A DNA stretch of 16,232 nt, taken from assembly GCA_013696525.1 (NCBI GenBank), contig JACCYK010000236.1:1-16232 (forward strand). Reading direction: 5' to 3'. Numbering within the stretch: the stretch's first letter is position 1; every line of letters starts with the position of its first letter. A program made the position numbers and the translations under genes. Shown one piece after another: positions 13,341 through 16,232 of the stretch. Origin of the DNA: Chloroflexia bacterium. GTDB taxonomy: Bacteria; Chloroflexota; Chloroflexia; Thermomicrobiales; UBA6265. A model generated the notes under the pieces. It was not told the origin of the DNA. It ran no database searches and saw only the letters and a list, made by a program, of their open reading frames with translations.

Positions 13341-15408
13341 CCCGGATGGTCCGCGGCTGGGGCAATCCGGCGGCAGCAGGCGCTGGACTGGAAGTCCGCG
13401 CCTCGCGACCGCGATCGTGCCGAGAACCACCCGAATGAGCCGAACGATCCGGGAAGAGCCGCCCGCGGAGGCGAGCCCACCAGCCGTCGTCGTCATTTTG
13501 CCGGTCCACGCCGGACCGGTTCGCCCCGATCTCGCCGGCAGCCCCGTCGGCCCCGTTCGCCTGGTCGAGCTGCCAGGCGGCGATGATCAGACCGACGTGG
13601 CTGAACGCTTGGGGGAAGTTACCCAGTTGCTCGCCGCTGGCGGGGTCGATCTCTTCCGCCAGCAGGCCGAGGTCGTTGGCGTGGCCCGCGATCCGGTCGA
13701 AGAGGGCCGCCGCTCGCTCCACCTCACCCGCCAGGGCCAGGCAGGAGACGAGCCAGAACGAGCAGATGACGAACGTCCCTTCCTCGCCGTCCAGCCCGTC
13801 AGCATTGAGACCCACCGCGTTGCGGTAGCGGAGGACCAGTCCGTGCACGGTCAAGTCGCGAGCGATGGCCTCAATTGTCGAGCGCATCCTTGGATCAGTC
13901 GCCGGCAGGAAGCCGACGAGCGGCATCAGCAACGCGGCGGCATCCAGCTCGTCGGCATCGAAGGTCTGGCTGTACGCCTGCCGGCGCTCGCTCCAGCCGC
14001 GTTCGAGGATGGCCTCGCGGATGCGGTCACGCGCTGCCGCCCACGCCGCGGGCCGGCCGTGGCCGCCCAGCCGCGGCGCCAGATCGACCGCGCGGTCCAA
14101 CGCCGCCCAGCAGAGGACTTTCGACGAGAGGTGATGCCGCGGCTCGCCTCGCATCTCCCACATCCCGGCGTCGGCCTCCTCCCAGCGTTGCGCGGCGGCG
14201 CCGGCCAGGTAGGCGACGAAGCGTTGGATCTCGGGATGCAACTCCCCTAATTGCTCCTGGTACAGATGCAGGGCATTCAACAGCTCGCCGTAGACATCGA
14301 GCTGCGTCTGATTCCAGGCGTCATTGCCCACCCGGACCGGCCGCGAGTCCCGCCAGCCGCGGAGGTGGGGCAGCTCCCGTTCCGACAGGTCATGCTCGCC
14401 GCCGATGCCGTACATGATTTGCAAGGGATCGTCGATGCCGACATGGCCGCCGGCCGAGCTGGTCATAAAGGAGACGAAGCGCTCGGCCTCGTCGGAGCAG
14501 GCCCCGATGTAGAGCGCCTCAAGCGTGAGGCTGGCGTCCCGGACCCAGGCATAGCGATAGTCCCAGTTGCGAGCGCCGCCGATGGCTTCCGGCAGCGAGG
14601 TCGTCGGCGCGGCCACGATCGCCCCGGTCGGACGATAGGTCAGCCCCTTGAGGACGCGGGAGCTCAACCGCACCTGATCGCGATGGGCGCCGCGGTAAAT
14701 GTCGTGCGCGTCTTCCCACGACTGCCAGCCGGCGACGGTGTCGGCGATCCGGGCGGCGACCCGGTCTGGCGCGCACGCGACCGATGATGTGTCCTCAATC
14801 CCAATCCATCGCAACGCGAAGCCAACCCGCTGGCCCGCGTCGACGCGGAACGCGGCCCGCATCGTGGCGTCCGCGATCGTGACCGGCACCCCGGCCCGGA
14901 CATCGATTTGATTCGGGCCGCCAAAGGTGCGTCCCCCATATGCGGTTTGCCGGAACAGTGGCCGGACCAGCCCGTACTCCGGCCGGGGCGCCAGCTCCAT
15001 CAGGACATCGACCGTGCCCGTGACCCCTTCGATGAGGCGGAGCACTTGGTGCGGGCTGTCCAGGCCGAGCTCGTGGACGCGCTGTCCGTCCGCGAACGCC
15101 ATCGCGTCGAGCAGCCGGATGACGCCGCCATCGGTGACAAAGGTCGTCTCGATCGCGAGCGTCCCCGGCAGGTAGCGCCGCTCGGTCCTGTAGGCGCCGG
15201 CCGGCCGGATCGACCAGTGCCCCGCCGCCGGGTCAAGCAGCCGGGCGAAGATGGCCGGGCTGTCGAAGCGCGGCAGGCAGAGCCAGTCGATCGATCCCTG
15301 ACGGTCGACCAATGCTGCCGAGTTGCAGTCGGCGAGCAAGCCGTAGTCCGCGATCCGCCGCGAATCGGCCGCCGGCGGCCCGGTAGCGGCTGGCGCGGCA
15401 CGTTGCAT
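13312..15408 (-). CDS. GH15 glycoside hydrolase (glucoamylase / trehalase-like)
   Basis: A 698-residue enzyme of family GH15, which releases glucose from starch-type glucans or splits trehalose. An N-terminal super-sandwich domain opens RIADYGLLADCNSAALVDRQ, then GSIDWLCLPRFDS. The (alpha/alpha)6 catalytic barrel includes NWDYRYAWVRDASLTLEALY (281-300), DAGMWEMRG (413-421) with the likely acid Glu418, and GEEGTFVICSFWLV (541-554) with the likely base Glu543. There is no signal peptide, so it is cytoplasmic, which suits bacterial GH15 trehalases. Start: ATG at 15406-15408 with AAGGAG 6 nt upstream; an in-frame ATG at 15438 has none. After the usual end FSHVGLIIAAWQL (about 603-615) an extra 80-residue charged tail runs over the end of the BKACE gene. 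Glucoamylase versus trehalase cannot be settled by eye. Confidence 0.93.
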   Translation of the reverse strand: MQRAAPAATGPPAADSRRIADYGLLADCNSAALVDRQGSIDWLCLPRFDSPAIFARLLDPAAGHWSIRPAGAYRTERRYLPGTLAIETTFVTDGGVIRLLDAMAFADGQRVHELGLDSPHQVLRLIEGVTGTVDVLMELAPRPEYGLVRPLFRQTAYGGRTFGGPNQIDVRAGVPVTIADATMRAAFRVDAGQRVGFALRWIGIEDTSSVACAPDRVAARIADTVAGWQSWEDAHDIYRGAHRDQVRLSSRVLKGLTYRPTGAIVAAPTTSLPEAIGGARNWDYRYAWVRDASLTLEALYIGACSDEAERFVSFMTSSAGGHVGIDDPLQIMYGIGGEHDLSERELPHLRGWRDSRPVRVGNDAWNQTQLDVYGELLNALHLYQEQLGELHPEIQRFVAYLAGAAAQRWEEADAGMWEMRGEPRHHLSSKVLCWAALDRAVDLAPRLGGHGRPAAWAAARDRIREAILERGWSERRQAYSQTFDADELDAAALLMPLVGFLPATDPRMRSTIEAIARDLTVHGLVLRYRNAVGLNADGLDGEEGTFVICSFWLVSCLALAGEVERAAALFDRIAGHANDLGLLAEEIDPASGEQLGNFPQAFSHVGLIIAAWQLDQANGADGAAGEIGANRSGVDRQNDDDGWWARLRGRLFPDRSAHSGGSRHDRGREARTSSPAPAAAGLPQPRTIRARTRPDRCL

Positions 15409-15475
15409 GGAGGTCTCCTTACGCCGTCGGTCGTTCATTGGCCACGCCGGGCGCTTGCCGTTCGGATCAGGTGTA

Positions 15476-15511
15476 GCGACCGGCTCCGGGGTGTGGCCCG
15501 CGGCCGGTCGC
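15476..15511. terminator. GC-rich hairpin between the beta-propeller and GH15 genes
   Basis: GCGACCGGC at 15476-15484 pairs exactly with GCCGGTCGC at 15503-15511, and CGGG/CCCG (15487-15490 with 15497-15500) extends the stem inward past one mismatch. It lies 28 bp after the beta-propeller stop and 67 bp before the GH15 ATG, in a 131-bp gap. It could end the propeller transcript or shape the GH15 leader. No T-run follows, so a Rho-independent role is uncertain. Confidence 0.4.
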
Positions 15512-15539
15512 CAGCGACAACGGCGTCGCGACAGTTTGC

Positions 15540-16232
15540 CTATCCGGCGTCGCGGGCCGCCAACCCCATGTTCAGGGGCAAAGGGCCGATGGCGTTGGCC
15601 GGCAGGCCGCCAACGGCGGTGATGAGGGTCAGGCTACCATCCTCGCCGATGGCGAAGCCGGTGATCGATCCCTCGACCGTGTTGAGAGCATACAGGTAGC
15701 TGCCGTCGCCGGCGATCGCCATGTCGGCGGCGCCGACTCCAAGCTGGGCCGCCTCAGCAGCGAGCAGCTCAAGCGCGCCGTCGTCGCCAATCCGGAAGCT
15801 GGAGACGGTGCCGCGCCGCGCGGCATCGGAAACGCCGCCAAGGAGCCCGCTGGGCCCGAAGTTGGTGACGAAAGCGTAGGCCCCGTCCGGGGTGACGACA
15901 ACCCAACACGGGTCGGTCTCGCCGGTAGAGACGCTGTCGCCGATCACCGAGAGTTGGCCATCTTCCTCAATCGTGTACGAGGCAACCGTGCCCAGCCCGG
16001 TCGCCGCTTGGGAGTTCTGAGTCAGCAGCAGGCGGTCCTCACCATCGAAGGTGTACCCGAACGGCCCGTTGCCGGCCGGGGCATTCTCGATCGGGTCGCC
16101 GAGGGTCCCGTCATCGGTGACGGGAAAAGCGGTAATCGTGTTAGCGGTGATCTGGCTGACGAGCAACAGGTCGCCCGCCGGGGAGAACGAGACCTGGGCG
16201 CACCCCGAAATCGGTCCTCCGCTCAGCTCTCT
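15540..16232 (-). CDS. Lactonase-like beta-propeller protein, C-terminal part, cut by window edge
   Basis: The frame runs off the right edge without a stop and shows 230 codons ending in TAG at 15540. Repeats of one design recur: SFSPAGDLLLVSQITANTIT near the edge, then VVVTPDGAYAFVTNF, then AIAGDGSYLYALNTVEGSIT. Each is followed by a short segment such as AFPVTDDGTLGD, SFRIGDDGALEL or GFAIGEDGSLTL. This D-G-S/T-L alternation is typical of the seven-bladed propellers in the 6-phosphogluconolactonase-like (PF10282) and YVTN families. Three to four blades are visible. The signal sequence, if any, lies outside. Known enzymes of the family hydrolyse sugar lactones, but many such propellers are secreted binding proteins. 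The apparent start at a TTG (16164-16166) is rejected because the repeat continues upstream. Confidence 0.8.
   Translation of the reverse strand, partial: RELSGGPISGCAQVSFSPAGDLLLVSQITANTITAFPVTDDGTLGDPIENAPAGNGPFGYTFDGEDRLLLTQNSQAATGLGTVASYTIEEDGQLSVIGDSVSTGETDPCWVVVTPDGAYAFVTNFGPSGLLGGVSDAARRGTVSSFRIGDDGALELLAAEAAQLGVGAADMAIAGDGSYLYALNTVEGSITGFAIGEDGSLTLITAVGGLPANAIGPLPLNMGLAARDAG

Noticed and set aside
1..16232. CRISPR arrays, tRNA genes, insertion sequences, prophage or integrase genes.
   Set aside because: No regularly spaced repeats, tRNA-like cloverleaf, transposase or integrase motif was recognised on either strand.

Overview
This is a GC-rich bacterial chromosomal window with tight gene packing, many GTG starts and four-base GTGA stop/start overlaps. 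The gene mix resembles a Thermomicrobia/Sphaerobacter-type member of the Chloroflexota: a Tat-exported sugar-binding protein with its permeases, a DUF541 protein, a DUF849/BKACE enzyme and a GH15 enzyme. That placement is inferred from gene content only. No rRNA, tRNA, CRISPR array, insertion sequence or phage gene was seen.

Region 1 (1-5442, minus strand) reads right to left as one likely operon: a GntR/FCD regulator, a short-chain dehydrogenase with an altered active site, a Tat-type solute-binding protein, two MalF/MalG-type permeases, and the start of a creatinase/prolidase-like (M24 family) protein that leaves the window. There is no ABC ATPase gene here. A sigma70-type promoter with a palindrome over its -10 element precedes the regulator and suggests autoregulation.

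Region 2 (5443-5768) is a divergent control region holding that promoter and a separate perfect 17-bp inverted repeat.

Region 3 (5769-8727, plus strand) is an EamA-family transporter, a double-SIS sugar-phosphate protein overlapping it by four bases, and a two-part GNAT protein. With Region 1 it looks like one regulon for uptake and processing of a small, probably sugar-derived or amino-sugar-derived compound; the substrate is not determined.

Region 4 (8749-12275, minus strand) contains a MazEF-like toxin-antitoxin pair, a frameshifted membrane protein resembling CPBP proteases, a D-threonine aldolase/D-serine dehydratase-like PLP enzyme, and a secreted SIMPL-domain (DUF541) protein.

Region 5 (12405-16232) has a beta-keto acid cleavage enzyme on plus, meeting a GH15 glucoamylase/trehalase-like gene tail to tail with a 29-bp overlap. 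A lactonase-like beta-propeller gene, cut by the right edge, lies upstream of the GH15 gene.

The strongest leads are the SDR that has lost two of its four catalytic residues, the regulator's promoter-operator, the 17-bp inverted repeat, the SIS protein with non-GlmS active-site loops, and the one-base frameshift in a six-base homopolymer.
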